DNA of 64,000 nt from Zhongshania aliphaticivorans (GCF_902705875.1 NZ_CACSIK010000001.1:756742-820741), one strand, 5' to 3'. Shown: positions 1-8,885, counted from the first letter of the stretch. A program made the numbers and translations. Notes: generated by a model not told the origin, from the letters alone.

Positions 1-769
1 GTTGTATCTTTCTGCGGCGAACGGGGTAAAGGCCGGCGGCTTTAACAATGCGGTAGACCCTGAACAACAGGTTTATGATATTGAAGAGAACTGGACTTAT
101 GAGTTAGGAAGTAAAAATAAGTTCTTTGATGATCGTTTAACCCTGAACCTGTCGCTGTATCAAATTAACTGGGAAGGCTTGCAGGGTGGTGTTTCACCGT
201 CGATTGTTGGTCTGTCAACATCAGACGTAATTATCAATGTGGGTGAAGCAACCAGTGTGGGCGCTGAGTCTGAAATTGTTGCCCGCTTAACCGATAACTT
301 CACCATTGATATCGGCTTGTCGTACAACGATCCCAAGTATGAAGACGGGGTCAAATATTCTCCTGCTGTTACCAAGTTTCAGTGTGATAAAACCGATATC
401 TGTGCCGACGACGGTGAAGTGGGTGGTAACCAGTTAGCCAGAACCTCAAAGATTCAGGTTAATAGTGGCTTCACTTACAACATGATGTTTGACAGCGGTT
501 GGATGGTGAGCACACGTTATGACTTCACCTATCAAACTAAACAATATGTAACACCGCTTAACCTTGCTTGGGTGCCAGATCGTATTATATCCAACGCTTC
601 TATTAATATTCTTGATCCAAATGATATGTGGGAGTTTAACCTCTGGGGCAAGAATATTTTTGATGAAGACAAGGCGGCAAATGCCTTCTATATCGGCGTA
701 TTTAACCAGTATTTGGTTTCTAAAATTGCCGGTCCGTCTTATGGTTTCCAGGTTAAATACAATATGTAA
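1..769 (+). CDS. TonB-dependent receptor, C-terminal part (5' end outside window)
   Basis: The reading frame is open from the window edge to a TAA at 767-769, about 255 residues. It begins inside the beta-barrel: the YLSAANGVKAGGFNN stretch is the strand signature seen as YxSxxxGxKAGGFN in receptors of the ferric-siderophore type. Later segments such as NLWGKNIFDED and the C-terminal YGFQVKYNM (aromatic residues near the end of the last strand) are typical for outer-membrane barrels. The plug domain, TonB box and signal peptide lie upstream and cannot be seen. It sits 36 bases before the nitrilase gene on the same strand, so it is probably the outer-membrane importer for the substrate of the following catabolic operon (inference). 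A TTG near the left edge is not a credible start. Confidence 0.93.
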   Translation, partial: LYLSAANGVKAGGFNNAVDPEQQVYDIEENWTYELGSKNKFFDDRLTLNLSLYQINWEGLQGGVSPSIVGLSTSDVIINVGEATSVGAESEIVARLTDNFTIDIGLSYNDPKYEDGVKYSPAVTKFQCDKTDICADDGEVGGNQLARTSKIQVNSGFTYNMMFDSGWMVSTRYDFTYQTKQYVTPLNLAWVPDRIISNASINILDPNDMWEFNLWGKNIFDEDKAANAFYIGVFNQYLVSKIAGPSYGFQVKYNM

Positions 770-805
770 TTCGCGCTTTAAAACGTGGATGAAAGGAGTG
801 TTGGT

Positions 806-2521
806 GTGAGTGCTAGTTCGTTAAAACAAGTTCGTGTTGCTGCTGCACAATGTGCAATTGGCAGTAATGTGGAGCAAAACCTTGAGACCTGTTTGCGAGT
901 GTTAGATAAGGCGGCACAACTAAAGCCTGACTTAGTTGTACTGCCTGAATTTAGTAATCACTTGTCGTGGTATGACGGGGCTGAGCATTGTTTTGAAGTC
1001 TCACTCGATATTGATTCGCCATTTTTGTCTGCGATTGCAAATAAAGCAAAAGAGATTGGTGCCTTTGTCAGTATTGGCGCCACGCTGCGCAGAGCAGGGG
1101 GGAGTGTTAGCGGCTCCGCCTTGCTGTATTCGCCCAGCGGAGAATTACTTGGCATTGCTGATAAGCAGGTGTTAATTGGTCATGAAAATGACTTTTTAAC
1201 CTTGGCCCAAGAAGCCGCGCCGATAATAGAAACCGAGCTTGGTCGTATCGCCATGTATATGTGCATGGACGGGGTAATTAACGAAACGCCTCGTTGCCTT
1301 GCCCTGCGCGGTGCGCAAATTCTTTGCAATAGTTTGAATTCCTTTGCGCCAGACGAGGGGAATTTACATATACCGGTTAGGGCTGCAGAGAATAAAGTCT
1401 TTGTGGTTGCCGCCAATAAGGTTGGCCCCTTGGTGCCAGAAGAAATGATGGCGGGGATCAGTGCCGCCACCAATATACCCGAAGTCTTTTTATGTGGCGC
1501 AGGTGAGAGCCAGATAGTGGCACCGGATGGCACGGTGTTGGCCATGGCCGAAACCGATGGCGAAGAAGTTGTTTCGGCGTTGATCACCCCAGCACTTGCC
1601 GACGATAAACGGCGGCCAGACGGCAGCGATATTTTTGCGGTTAGGCGGCCAGCTTTATATACGCAATTGGGTGTCGATCCCGCACTTGCTGATGCTGTTT
1701 CTTGTTCGGGTGAAAACGATATTTCAGCGGCATTATTGCGCTGCGATACCGCGACTGAATCAGACATTTGCGAGTTGGTATCCAGTGCTCAAAAAGGTGG
1801 TGCACGTTTAATTACGCTGTCACCGCAGTCGGGTTTTGATGCAATTAAAACCGAGGAGCTTGCAGCGTGGTATGAGAAATCTCAGCGCTTAATAGCGTCT
1901 ATTACCGCGCAGTTAAGCGATGACGTTTATGTGGTCTGCCCTGTTGTAGCAAAGGACGGTGAACGCTATCAACATCAGCTGGTGCTGTTGTCTGCTACGG
2001 GAATACTCGCAAGCCAGGGTCAAGTTCACTACAGCGAGCGTTTCGCTTGGTCGAGTTTAGCCGATGGGTTTAGCGCGTATGAGCTGCCTTTCGCGACAAT
2101 TAGTATGTTGACTAGCGACGATAGTATTTTTCCCGAAGCCTTCCGGCTCTGCGCATTAAGTGGCGCAGAAGTGGTGGTTGTTGCCGTTATGCCCAGCGAG
2201 GCATGGGAGTTAAAAACGGGCTTGGTAGAGCGCGCTGCAGAAAATCGCGTCAACTTGTTAGCGCCAAGTTTAGCTACAGAATTTGGCTGCGGATTCGCGG
2301 CCTCTTTACATGAAGATTTTACGGTATTTGGCGAGTGGAAGACCCGAGAGTTTGACGGTGTTTTGACTCGCCCTGCCTTGCAGTTAATGCATACAGATGA
2401 TGCCATTACCCATGTGACAATTAATGCTGCGAACGCAGAAAACAAAGTTGTGTCTCGCAATACCCATTTACTTGATAACCGGCCTTGGCATCTTTTAGAT
2501 GCAATGACGACGGCTGTTTGA
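806..2521 (+). CDS. Tandem nitrilase-superfamily protein, second domain catalytically degenerate
   Basis: I place the start at GTG 806 because AGGAG at 794-798 lies 7 bases before it; the longer GTG at 785 would bury this site. The protein has 571 residues, about twice a normal nitrilase/amidase. Residues 5-290 form a carbon-nitrogen hydrolase domain with the Glu-Lys-Cys triad visible as E48 (VLPEF), K120 (ADKQV) and C153 (MYMCMDG). Residues about 300-560 look like a second copy, but the matching positions read SPQSGF (Gln for Glu), QVHYSE (no Lys) and MLTSDDS (no Cys), so this half is probably structural or regulatory. The family hydrolyses amides, nitriles or carbamoyl groups in the cytoplasm. 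It opens a plus-strand operon of catabolic genes. The substrate is unknown; release of amide nitrogen from a cyclic compound is an inference. Confidence 0.85.
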   Translation: MSASSLKQVRVAAAQCAIGSNVEQNLETCLRVLDKAAQLKPDLVVLPEFSNHLSWYDGAEHCFEVSLDIDSPFLSAIANKAKEIGAFVSIGATLRRAGGSVSGSALLYSPSGELLGIADKQVLIGHENDFLTLAQEAAPIIETELGRIAMYMCMDGVINETPRCLALRGAQILCNSLNSFAPDEGNLHIPVRAAENKVFVVAANKVGPLVPEEMMAGISAATNIPEVFLCGAGESQIVAPDGTVLAMAETDGEEVVSALITPALADDKRRPDGSDIFAVRRPALYTQLGVDPALADAVSCSGENDISAALLRCDTATESDICELVSSAQKGGARLITLSPQSGFDAIKTEELAAWYEKSQRLIASITAQLSDDVYVVCPVVAKDGERYQHQLVLLSATGILASQGQVHYSERFAWSSLADGFSAYELPFATISMLTSDDSIFPEAFRLCALSGAEVVVVAVMPSEAWELKTGLVERAAENRVNLLAPSLATEFGCGFAASLHEDFTVFGEWKTREFDGVLTRPALQLMHTDDAITHVTINAANAENKVVSRNTHLLDNRPWHLLDAMTTAV

Positions 2522-2532
2522 GGAATAAAATA

Positions 2533-3285
2533 ATGAGTGAAGCGCTGTCTTTACCAAAAGCTCTACATGAAAAAGTACTTAATACGATTGTTGATAAATT
2601 CTCGCTAACAGAGGAGCTGTCAGCAGACGGTGAGGCTTTTTTACCGCTGTTTAGTCAGCTCCCTATGCACCAAGGTTCTGTGGGGTATATGCGAAAATTT
2701 ACCGGCAATCCCTTATTTCAGGTGGTCACATCCAGCATTGTAGTGCCGGCTTTACAGTTAGATTCTCACATGGTGTTTGCCTTTACGCCGTCTGACTCTG
2801 CGGTTCCACACTTTACGGTGGATTCGGTTTGCGCTGGTGAGCATCACGCCTTTCATTTGGATTTAATTCCCCGTATGGACCTTGGTTCGCAGCTGACTTA
2901 TATGAACGAAGTGTTTCTGCCCTTAACTGAAAGTTGGGAGCGTGGCTCGTCGATAGAAGGGCTTAGCAGGGCGCATTTATCACCGCGTCAGCTCGGCATT
3001 ATGTCGCCGTGGATGTTGGCTAATCGCGCTACTGAGTCAGCGTTTGAAGAAATTACCGCAGTGGTTGATGACTATCTTGAGCACTGGTTTTCGCTGCTTG
3101 AAAAAGGGGTGTCGGCTGAAGCCCTTAATGGTGTAACAAGCGAGGAGTTAATTGCGCGTGATGCTCGCAATAAGTTTGCGATTTTTAACGCTGATGTCGA
3201 TCCCGTATGGCAGCGCATTGCACCTTTGGTGGGTGAAGAAGCCGCGAGCAAACAAATTGAAACCTTGCGCGCTATTAGCGGCTAA
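2533..3285 (+). CDS. Red chlorophyll catabolite reductase-like protein (bilin reductase superfamily)
   Basis: This 250-residue protein starts at ATG 2533, with GAGGA at 2520-2524 ahead of it and the nitrilase stop at 2519-2521. I recognise it by recalled resemblance to plant red chlorophyll catabolite reductase: a beta-rich first half ending in HLDLIPRMDLG followed by a helix with YMNEVFLP (plant: LDLPHRKDL, then YLKEYY); a middle LSPRQ..MSPWMLANRA segment; and a C-terminal RDARNKF...D.DP...LVGEEAASKQ stretch matching the plant RRDK...DLD...GEEVSS pattern. Known family members reduce open-chain tetrapyrroles with ferredoxin. No ferredoxin gene is adjacent. Its place among hydrolases and oxidoreductases suggests a catabolic rather than a pigment-making role (inference). 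An unrelated fold is possible; I could not run a profile search. Confidence 0.55.
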   Translation: MSEALSLPKALHEKVLNTIVDKFSLTEELSADGEAFLPLFSQLPMHQGSVGYMRKFTGNPLFQVVTSSIVVPALQLDSHMVFAFTPSDSAVPHFTVDSVCAGEHHAFHLDLIPRMDLGSQLTYMNEVFLPLTESWERGSSIEGLSRAHLSPRQLGIMSPWMLANRATESAFEEITAVVDDYLEHWFSLLEKGVSAEALNGVTSEELIARDARNKFAIFNADVDPVWQRIAPLVGEEAASKQIETLRAISG

Positions 3286-3296
3286 ATTTAGGTGTT

Positions 3297-4577
3297 ATGG
3301 AGAGTGCTGTGAGCAAACTGATTAGTGAATTATTAATTGAAGACATGACCCCAGCAGAGCGCGAACGCGCTGAGCGGGTTGAGTCTATTTTACCCGTGCT
3401 GGCCGAGCGCGCTGTCAAAACCGATAAAGAAGGTCGTTTTGATCCCGATAACGTCAGGTTATTAGGCGAAGCTGGATTACTGGGTCTAATGGTGCCAACC
3501 CAATATGGCGGTCTTGGTGGCGGTCTGCGTGATTGGGCCGCAGCTTGTTTTGCCATTGGCAGTGTTTGTCCCTCTACTGGCTTGGCGTACTTCTTTCACA
3601 ATACCTCGGCATCGCGGGGCACCTTGGCGCTGGCTGCTTTGGAAGAAGGTTTGTTTTCAGAGGAAGAAGCACCTGCAGTGCGGGCGTTTGCAGAAAAAGT
3701 ACTCTATACCATGGGGCGTGATCGCAAATGGTTGGCTAACTATGCAAGTGAATCTGTTAAGTCAGAACACTCAGCTATTACCATCACCACTGAAGCTCAT
3801 AAAGTTGATGGTGGCTGGGAGCTAAACGGGGTTAAATCCTTTGGCTGTGCTACAGGGATAGCGGATCAGTATTTGGTGACGGCGGGCTTAAAGGGCATGA
3901 CGGATGCCAGCGCGCTATGTACTTTCTTTGTTGACCGTGATGCGCCGGGAACACGAGGCCGCATTGAATGGGATGCCATGGGCATGCGCGGCACCGCGAC
4001 AGAAGGCTTGGTGCTAGAAAAAGTTTTTGTACCGGATGATTCCGCTTTAGCAATTCCCGGTGCCTTTGCCAAAAGCTGCCAAATGAGTCGCTCTAGCTTT
4101 GTGGGTAATCAAGTGGCCGCGTCGGTTATTTATCTTGGCGCTGCGGTTTCTGTTTACCAAACCGCGATCAAAATGTTAAAGGAAAAAACTTTTGTCGACA
4201 CCGGCAAGCCACTAGGTAGCGGACCGTTTCAGTCGCAGTTTGTGGGTGATATGTACGCCGATTTACAAACAGCTCTGTTGTGGGCGCGTCGCCAAGTGCA
4301 TATTGAAAGCTGTGATCCACCTATTGTTTCTAAAGACGAGGTGGTTACTTTCTGGCGAACCTGTAAAGGCCAAATAGCCGAGTACAGTTTTAATGTTGGG
4401 GTTACGGCGCTAAAAGCAGCGGGTACATCGGGTACTATGTTTAGTACACCGTACTCACGCGCATTACGCGATTTGGCAATGGGCTTGGTGCAGGCCTTTC
4501 CCGCCGAGCGTGGCCGCTTAGAAGCGGCGAAATTAATCATTGAAGGACGTGAACAGAACTCCTTTGGAAAAGGCTGA
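3297..4577 (+). CDS. Acyl-CoA dehydrogenase-fold flavoprotein (possible flavin monooxygenase)
   Basis: The product (426 residues from ATG 3297, 422 from GTG 3309, which has GGAG six bases ahead) shows the acyl-CoA dehydrogenase layout. An N-terminal helical domain carries LLGEAGLLGLMVPTQYGG, a middle beta domain has NGVKSFGCATGIAD and FFVDRD, and a C-terminal helical domain follows. The usual C-terminal YGGxxEI catalytic/flavin segment is replaced by TSGTMFSTPYSRALRDL. That ending is more like the DszC/HpaH group of flavin monooxygenases, which use the same fold to hydroxylate small aromatics or heterocycles. It lies between the RCCR-like gene and two aldehyde dehydrogenases in one operon, and the next gene starts four bases after its stop. 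A dehydrogenase acting on an unusual thioester remains possible. Confidence 0.8.
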   Translation: MESAVSKLISELLIEDMTPAERERAERVESILPVLAERAVKTDKEGRFDPDNVRLLGEAGLLGLMVPTQYGGLGGGLRDWAAACFAIGSVCPSTGLAYFFHNTSASRGTLALAALEEGLFSEEEAPAVRAFAEKVLYTMGRDRKWLANYASESVKSEHSAITITTEAHKVDGGWELNGVKSFGCATGIADQYLVTAGLKGMTDASALCTFFVDRDAPGTRGRIEWDAMGMRGTATEGLVLEKVFVPDDSALAIPGAFAKSCQMSRSSFVGNQVAASVIYLGAAVSVYQTAIKMLKEKTFVDTGKPLGSGPFQSQFVGDMYADLQTALLWARRQVHIESCDPPIVSKDEVVTFWRTCKGQIAEYSFNVGVTALKAAGTSGTMFSTPYSRALRDLAMGLVQAFPAERGRLEAAKLIIEGREQNSFGKG

Positions 4578-4581
4578 TTTG

Positions 4582-6012
4582 ATGTTGCAAAATATTATTG
4601 ACGGCGCCAAGTCAGAGCCAAATAAACTATTGCCAAGCTGGGTGTGTAATGCGAGTACTGCTGAGCCTCTTTTTCAGCAACGCAGTGCTGATGTCGCGCA
4701 AATTGACAAGGCGATTGTCGTTGCCGAAAAGGTTCATCAAAGTGGCGTATGGGCAAACTTGGCTCCCGCTGCGCGAGCGGCAATATTGGATGACGCCGCC
4801 AATGCACTTGAAGCCCAGAGCGCAAAAATTGCCGAGGCGGACGCACTCAGCACCGGCGCGATTCTAAAATTTACCAGCGTGGTGGCAAGTATTTGCCCCA
4901 TGGCATTTCGTTCTGCGGCGAACTTATTACGTAATTTGGCAGATCAACAAAATCCGGCATTAGCTGGCCCCCATGGCGAGTTGCAAATAGAGCGTTTAGC
5001 ACTTGGCCCTGCTGCGATTATTGCACCCTGGAATGCACCTTCTGGGATTGCCTGCCATAAAATTGCCTCTGCGCTAGCAGCAGGTTGCCCCGTGATTGTT
5101 AAACCCTCTGAGTGGGCACCGCTATCGGCACAATACATTGTTGAGGCTTTGTTGGAGGTTGGCTTTCCTGCGGGCTTGATTCAGTTACTTCACGGTGATG
5201 CAGAAGTAGGAGCGGCATTGGTATCTGATTCGCGTATAGCGGCGGTGTCATTTACGGGTGGCTTGGCCGGCGGTCGCGCCGTTGCCGCTGCCTGCGGCCA
5301 AGATATTAAACCTGCTCAGCTAGAACTCGGTGGTAATAATGCCCTTGTGGTGTTGGCAGATGCCGATATTGACGCGAGCTGCGATGCAGTAGTGCAGGGC
5401 ATGGTGACGCTTAATGGTCAGTGGTGCAGAGCCTTGGGCCGCTTACTTATTCATAGCTCATTGGCAGAGCAAGTTATCAGTGGCGTGATGAGCAGATTGG
5501 AAGCCCTGCGTATTGGCAGTGCTGTAGATTCAAATAGCGATATGGGGCCTTTGGTACACGCCAAGCATCTTGAACATATCGAATCGACAGTGGCCGCATA
5601 TAAAGCCTTGGGTGCTGAGGTATTGCAAAGCACACCTCTACCCAGCTTAAGCGGATATTACTTTGCGCCGGCATTAATTACCGGTTTGTCGCCAGAGCAA
5701 ACCCGCAATGAAACCTTTGGCCCGGTTGCAACAGTACACACATTTAGTGACGACGAAGAGGCGGTTGCCTTAGCAAACGGTACGCCGTTTGGTTTGGCGG
5801 GATATGTGTTTGGTGAAGAACAACACTGCTGGGCGGTGGCTAACCGTATGCGCACGGGAATTGTAAAAATTAATGCGGTCACCATGATGAATTTGAATCC
5901 GCTAGCGCCTCGTCCTGCTTGGGGATTAAGTGGTTTAGGTGACGAAGGGGTTAGTGAAAGTTTTGAATTTTTCCGTGGTAGCCGAGTAATTGGTGTAGGG
6001 GCGCGGCCATGA
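4582..6012 (+). CDS. Aldehyde dehydrogenase family protein 1
   Basis: An NAD(P)-dependent aldehyde dehydrogenase of 476 residues, counted from ATG 4582. A TTG at 4540 would extend it into the preceding gene; ATG 4582 has a purine-rich AAAAGG at 4567-4572 and sits four bases after the upstream stop. The family residues are present: N151 (PWNAPSG), E248 (LELGG) and nucleophile C282 (NGQWCRA), plus the VIVKPSE cofactor segment and the NETFGPV loop. It oxidises an aldehyde to an acid in the cytoplasm. Its ATGA overlap with a second aldehyde dehydrogenase indicates translational coupling. Two different enzymes side by side suggest two aldehyde intermediates, or a preference for different chain types (inference). 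The substrate is unknown. Confidence 0.88.
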   Translation: MLQNIIDGAKSEPNKLLPSWVCNASTAEPLFQQRSADVAQIDKAIVVAEKVHQSGVWANLAPAARAAILDDAANALEAQSAKIAEADALSTGAILKFTSVVASICPMAFRSAANLLRNLADQQNPALAGPHGELQIERLALGPAAIIAPWNAPSGIACHKIASALAAGCPVIVKPSEWAPLSAQYIVEALLEVGFPAGLIQLLHGDAEVGAALVSDSRIAAVSFTGGLAGGRAVAAACGQDIKPAQLELGGNNALVVLADADIDASCDAVVQGMVTLNGQWCRALGRLLIHSSLAEQVISGVMSRLEALRIGSAVDSNSDMGPLVHAKHLEHIESTVAAYKALGAEVLQSTPLPSLSGYYFAPALITGLSPEQTRNETFGPVATVHTFSDDEEAVALANGTPFGLAGYVFGEEQHCWAVANRMRTGIVKINAVTMMNLNPLAPRPAWGLSGLGDEGVSESFEFFRGSRVIGVGARP

Positions 6013-7463
6013 ATCAGTACGCAAATAAACGCCACGGCTTATTGATTGGCGGACAAGAATTACCTGCTGTGGGTGAAGATTGGTTTGAAGTACTGTCGCC
6101 CTTAGATGAAAAGCCCTTTGCGACAGTGGCCAGTGCCGGTGAGCAAGATGTCGATCTTGCCGTAGAGACAGCGGTAAAAGGTGCCGAGCAATGGGCAGCA
6201 TTGGCGCCCAAAGAGCGTGAGGCGATTCTGCTGCAAGCTGCGCATATTATGCAGAGTGAAGGCGAAAGCCGGTATTTAGATTTATTAATTCGCGAAAGCG
6301 GATCTTCAATTACCAAAGCGCGTTTTGAAATCCAATATACCGTGGATTTATTGCGAACCGCTGCCGGTGAAGTGCGGCGTTTATATGGCGACACTTTTCC
6401 AAATGATCGGCCGGATAGAATGTCGATGGTTTTCCGCGAGCCCTTGGGTGTGGTCGCGGTGGTGTCGCCCTACAACGCGCCATTAGCTTTGCTATGTAAG
6501 ATGGTGGCTTTTCCGTTGGCGGCGGGTAATAGCGTTGTGATAAAGCCATCTGAAGAAACCCCCATTATTGCCTTGGCCTTTGCGCGTTTATTGATTGAGG
6601 CGGGGCTACCCGCAGAGGCGATAAATGTATTGCCGGGCTTTGGTGTGCAGTGTGGTTCGCCGTTGGTGAATCATCGCAAGGTGGATGGTATTGCGCTTAC
6701 CGGTTCTACGCAGACCGGAAAATTAATTGGCGCAGCGGCGATGCAGAGAATGGTGCCGGCCCAATTAGAGTTAGGTGGCAAAAGTGCCTTGCTGGTGCTG
6801 CGAGATGTTGATCCAGAAAAAGCGGCGGCAATAGCTGTTGCCGGAATGTTTAATCACGGCGGCCAAATTTGCATGGCCAACTCGCGAATTGTTGTTGAAC
6901 AACCAGTTTACGAGGCGTTTTGTACAGCAATAAAACGCGAAGCAGAGGCCTTAAAAATTGGCGATGTGTATAGCGCTGAATGTGCTTACGGCCCACTGAT
7001 TAACCGCCGTGCGGTTGAAAAAATTCAAGCTCACCAAACCGATGCTTTAGAAAGAGGAGCAAGTTTGCTCTGCGGTGGCCGCAATATCAGTGGCTTAGTT
7101 TATGAACCGACCTTGTTATTAAACCCACCCTTGGATGCAAGTATTTGGCGTGAAGAAAGTTTTGGTCCGCTGGCAAGTATTGTGGTTGCCAGCGACTTAG
7201 ACGAAGCAATCACACTGGCCAATGACAGTGATTATGGTTTGTCTGCTGCTGTGCTCACCCACAATATTAAGTGGGGCTTTAAGGCCGCTCGCAAGATTAA
7301 AGCGGGAGCGGTGCACATTGGCATGCATTCTTTTCAGAGCAATGCTTTGGCGCCAGTGGGTGGCAGTGGTTATTCCGGTGTGGGCCGCAGCGGAGGTAAA
7401 TTTAGTACAGAAGAATTTACCGAACTGAAGTGGGTGAGCCTTGAATTGGGTGATTCACTTTGA
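6009..7463 (+). CDS. Aldehyde dehydrogenase family protein 2 (benzaldehyde/vanillin dehydrogenase-like)
   Basis: This is a 484-residue aldehyde dehydrogenase whose ATG overlaps the previous stop (ATGA at 6009-6012). Catalytic residues are visible as N156 (SPYNAPL), E254 (LELGG) and C288 (GQICMANSR), with GSTQTGK around 232-238 in the NAD-binding fold. Segments such as RTAAGEVRRLYGDTFP and the C-terminal GGSGYSGVGRSGGKF recall the aromatic aldehyde dehydrogenase branch (XylC or vanillin dehydrogenase type), which fits degradation of a ring compound, but this assignment is by eye. It differs clearly from the upstream copy, so the two are not a recent duplication. The next gene begins at a TTG inside its stop codon context. 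Confidence 0.88.
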   Translation: MNQYANKRHGLLIGGQELPAVGEDWFEVLSPLDEKPFATVASAGEQDVDLAVETAVKGAEQWAALAPKEREAILLQAAHIMQSEGESRYLDLLIRESGSSITKARFEIQYTVDLLRTAAGEVRRLYGDTFPNDRPDRMSMVFREPLGVVAVVSPYNAPLALLCKMVAFPLAAGNSVVIKPSEETPIIALAFARLLIEAGLPAEAINVLPGFGVQCGSPLVNHRKVDGIALTGSTQTGKLIGAAAMQRMVPAQLELGGKSALLVLRDVDPEKAAAIAVAGMFNHGGQICMANSRIVVEQPVYEAFCTAIKREAEALKIGDVYSAECAYGPLINRRAVEKIQAHQTDALERGASLLCGGRNISGLVYEPTLLLNPPLDASIWREESFGPLASIVVASDLDEAITLANDSDYGLSAAVLTHNIKWGFKAARKIKAGAVHIGMHSFQSNALAPVGGSGYSGVGRSGGKFSTEEFTELKWVSLELGDSL

Positions 7464-8308
7464 ACCCATCTGTCATTCGTCGTGGCTATGCCAATTTGGA
7501 CAGTGGTCAGCTGCACTTTAGGGAAGCAGGTAATCCAGAGAAACCGACCCTGTTATTGCTACATCAAGCGCCGAGTAGTGGTGAGATGTACGAAAAAATG
7601 ATGGTGGAGCTTGCTTCCGAATTCCACTTGCTGGCTCCCGATTTACCGGGGTTTGGTCAAAGTGATGGCTTAGGCAATGCACCCATTGATGGCGATACCA
7701 TTACGAGCTGGGCTGATGTTATTGCAGGTTTTTGCGCAGAATTTACGAGCTCGATAATTGGTGTTTTTGGTCATCATACCGGGGCAACCGTAGCCACTGA
7801 GTTACTGTATCGTCACCCGCAATTCAATGCGCGGCTGATGCTTTCTGGCCCGACGTTATTAAATAAAATGTTGAAAGAAATTTTGCCGGAAAAAGCGAGA
7901 GCTTTTCCGGAAACAAAAGATGGTTTGCATCTATTGGGCATGTGGCAGCGAATGGCCCAGAAGGACTTTGCGGCGCCGCTGGATATTGTGCTGCGAGAAA
8001 CATCGCTAGGACTGGCGATGGGTAGCCGCTATCCCGATGCCTATCAAGCCGTTATCGAACATGATTACAGAAAGGCAATTAGCGCGATTAGGCAGCCTGT
8101 GCTGATGTTTGCAGGCACCGCAGACCCGCTGTACAGCGTATTAGATGAGGCATTTGAGTGTGTGCAACAAGGTGTAAAAACTGAGATTGCCGCGGGTACA
8201 AGTTGGGTTTGCGATCTAAATCCAAATGCAGTCTGCCAACTAATACGTCGTTTTATGGTGGCTGAGGTGGCAGAGGGAAGTAAAGTGGAGTGGTGCAGTG
8301 AATCTTGA
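7460..8308 (+). CDS. Alpha/beta hydrolase-fold protein with non-canonical triad
   Basis: The 282-residue product has the alpha/beta hydrolase layout: LLLLHQAPSS (oxyanion region, residues 31-40), APDLPGFGQSD (59-69), a nucleophile-elbow segment, and FAGTADPL carrying the acid D222. The elbow, however, reads GHHTG at 104-108 instead of GxSxG, so the nucleophile position is His106. The position of the catalytic histidine near the C terminus is occupied by W249 (GTSWVCD). It may therefore be a cofactor-free dioxygenase, lyase or binding protein rather than a serine esterase (inference). Translation probably starts at TTG 7460, in a TTGA overlap with the upstream stop; no strong ribosome site is seen, consistent with coupling. 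It is part of the catabolic operon. Confidence 0.82.
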   Translation: MNPSVIRRGYANLDSGQLHFREAGNPEKPTLLLLHQAPSSGEMYEKMMVELASEFHLLAPDLPGFGQSDGLGNAPIDGDTITSWADVIAGFCAEFTSSIIGVFGHHTGATVATELLYRHPQFNARLMLSGPTLLNKMLKEILPEKARAFPETKDGLHLLGMWQRMAQKDFAAPLDIVLRETSLGLAMGSRYPDAYQAVIEHDYRKAISAIRQPVLMFAGTADPLYSVLDEAFECVQQGVKTEIAAGTSWVCDLNPNAVCQLIRRFMVAEVAEGSKVEWCSES

Positions 8309-8885
8309 GCGAAGCAGTATTGGTATTGTTGGACGGCCAGCGCTTGTGCTTGTTGACATGATTAACGGCTTTACGAGTTCTGCGTGTCCTCTGGGTACAG
8401 ATTGCCCCGACGTAGTGGCAGCTAATGCGGTGTTATTAAAGGCTTTTAGAGAGCGTGGCTTGCCGGTGGTTTTCACGACGGTGGTGTATCACAACGATCA
8501 GCAAGCCAAGGTATTTAGAAGCAGAATTCCTGCCTTAAATTGCTTAACGCCAGACTCTAATTGGGTGCAAATCGATCCAGCATTGGCGCCCATTGAAAAT
8601 GAAAGAATTTTTGAAAAACAGTGGGCCAGCTCTTTTTTTGGGACTGAGTTACATGAACATCTCAGCCAGTTAGGGGTTAGTTCTTTGGTCGTTACTGGTT
8701 TAACCACCAGCGGCTGCGTTAGGGCAACGGTGATTGACGGTCTGCAGCATGATTACGCAGTAGTGGTTGCGGAAGAGGCGGTAGGCGACCGTAATAACGA
8801 CGCTCACGCAGCAAATTTGTTTGATATGCACGCAAAATATGCCGACGTAATGAAAATCGATGATGTGTTAAGGCAACTGCCGTAG
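8298..8885 (+). CDS. Isochorismatase-like cysteine hydrolase (N-carbamoylsarcosine amidase type)
   Basis: A 195-residue isochorismatase-superfamily enzyme with the full triad: D20 (VLVDMING), K107 (FEKQWASS) and C140 (TSGCVRATV, preceded by TGLTT). Members with this VTGxxTSGCVRAT pattern are amidohydrolases such as N-carbamoylsarcosine amidase or maleamate amidase, releasing ammonia from small amides. The start is GTG 8298, with GGAG at 8287-8290 seven bases before it; it overlaps the hydrolase gene by 11 bases. With the nitrilase it gives the operon two C-N bond hydrolases, strong context for a nitrogen-containing substrate. It is the last gene before a 27-base gap and the regulator. Confidence 0.87.
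   Translation: MNLERSSIGIVGRPALVLVDMINGFTSSACPLGTDCPDVVAANAVLLKAFRERGLPVVFTTVVYHNDQQAKVFRSRIPALNCLTPDSNWVQIDPALAPIENERIFEKQWASSFFGTELHEHLSQLGVSSLVVTGLTTSGCVRATVIDGLQHDYAVVVAEEAVGDRNNDAHAANLFDMHAKYADVMKIDDVLRQLP

Noticed and set aside
1180..1767. A 195-codon open frame on the minus strand
   Set aside because: It lies wholly antisense to the nitrilase gene, has no family signature and a serine/alanine-rich shadow composition.
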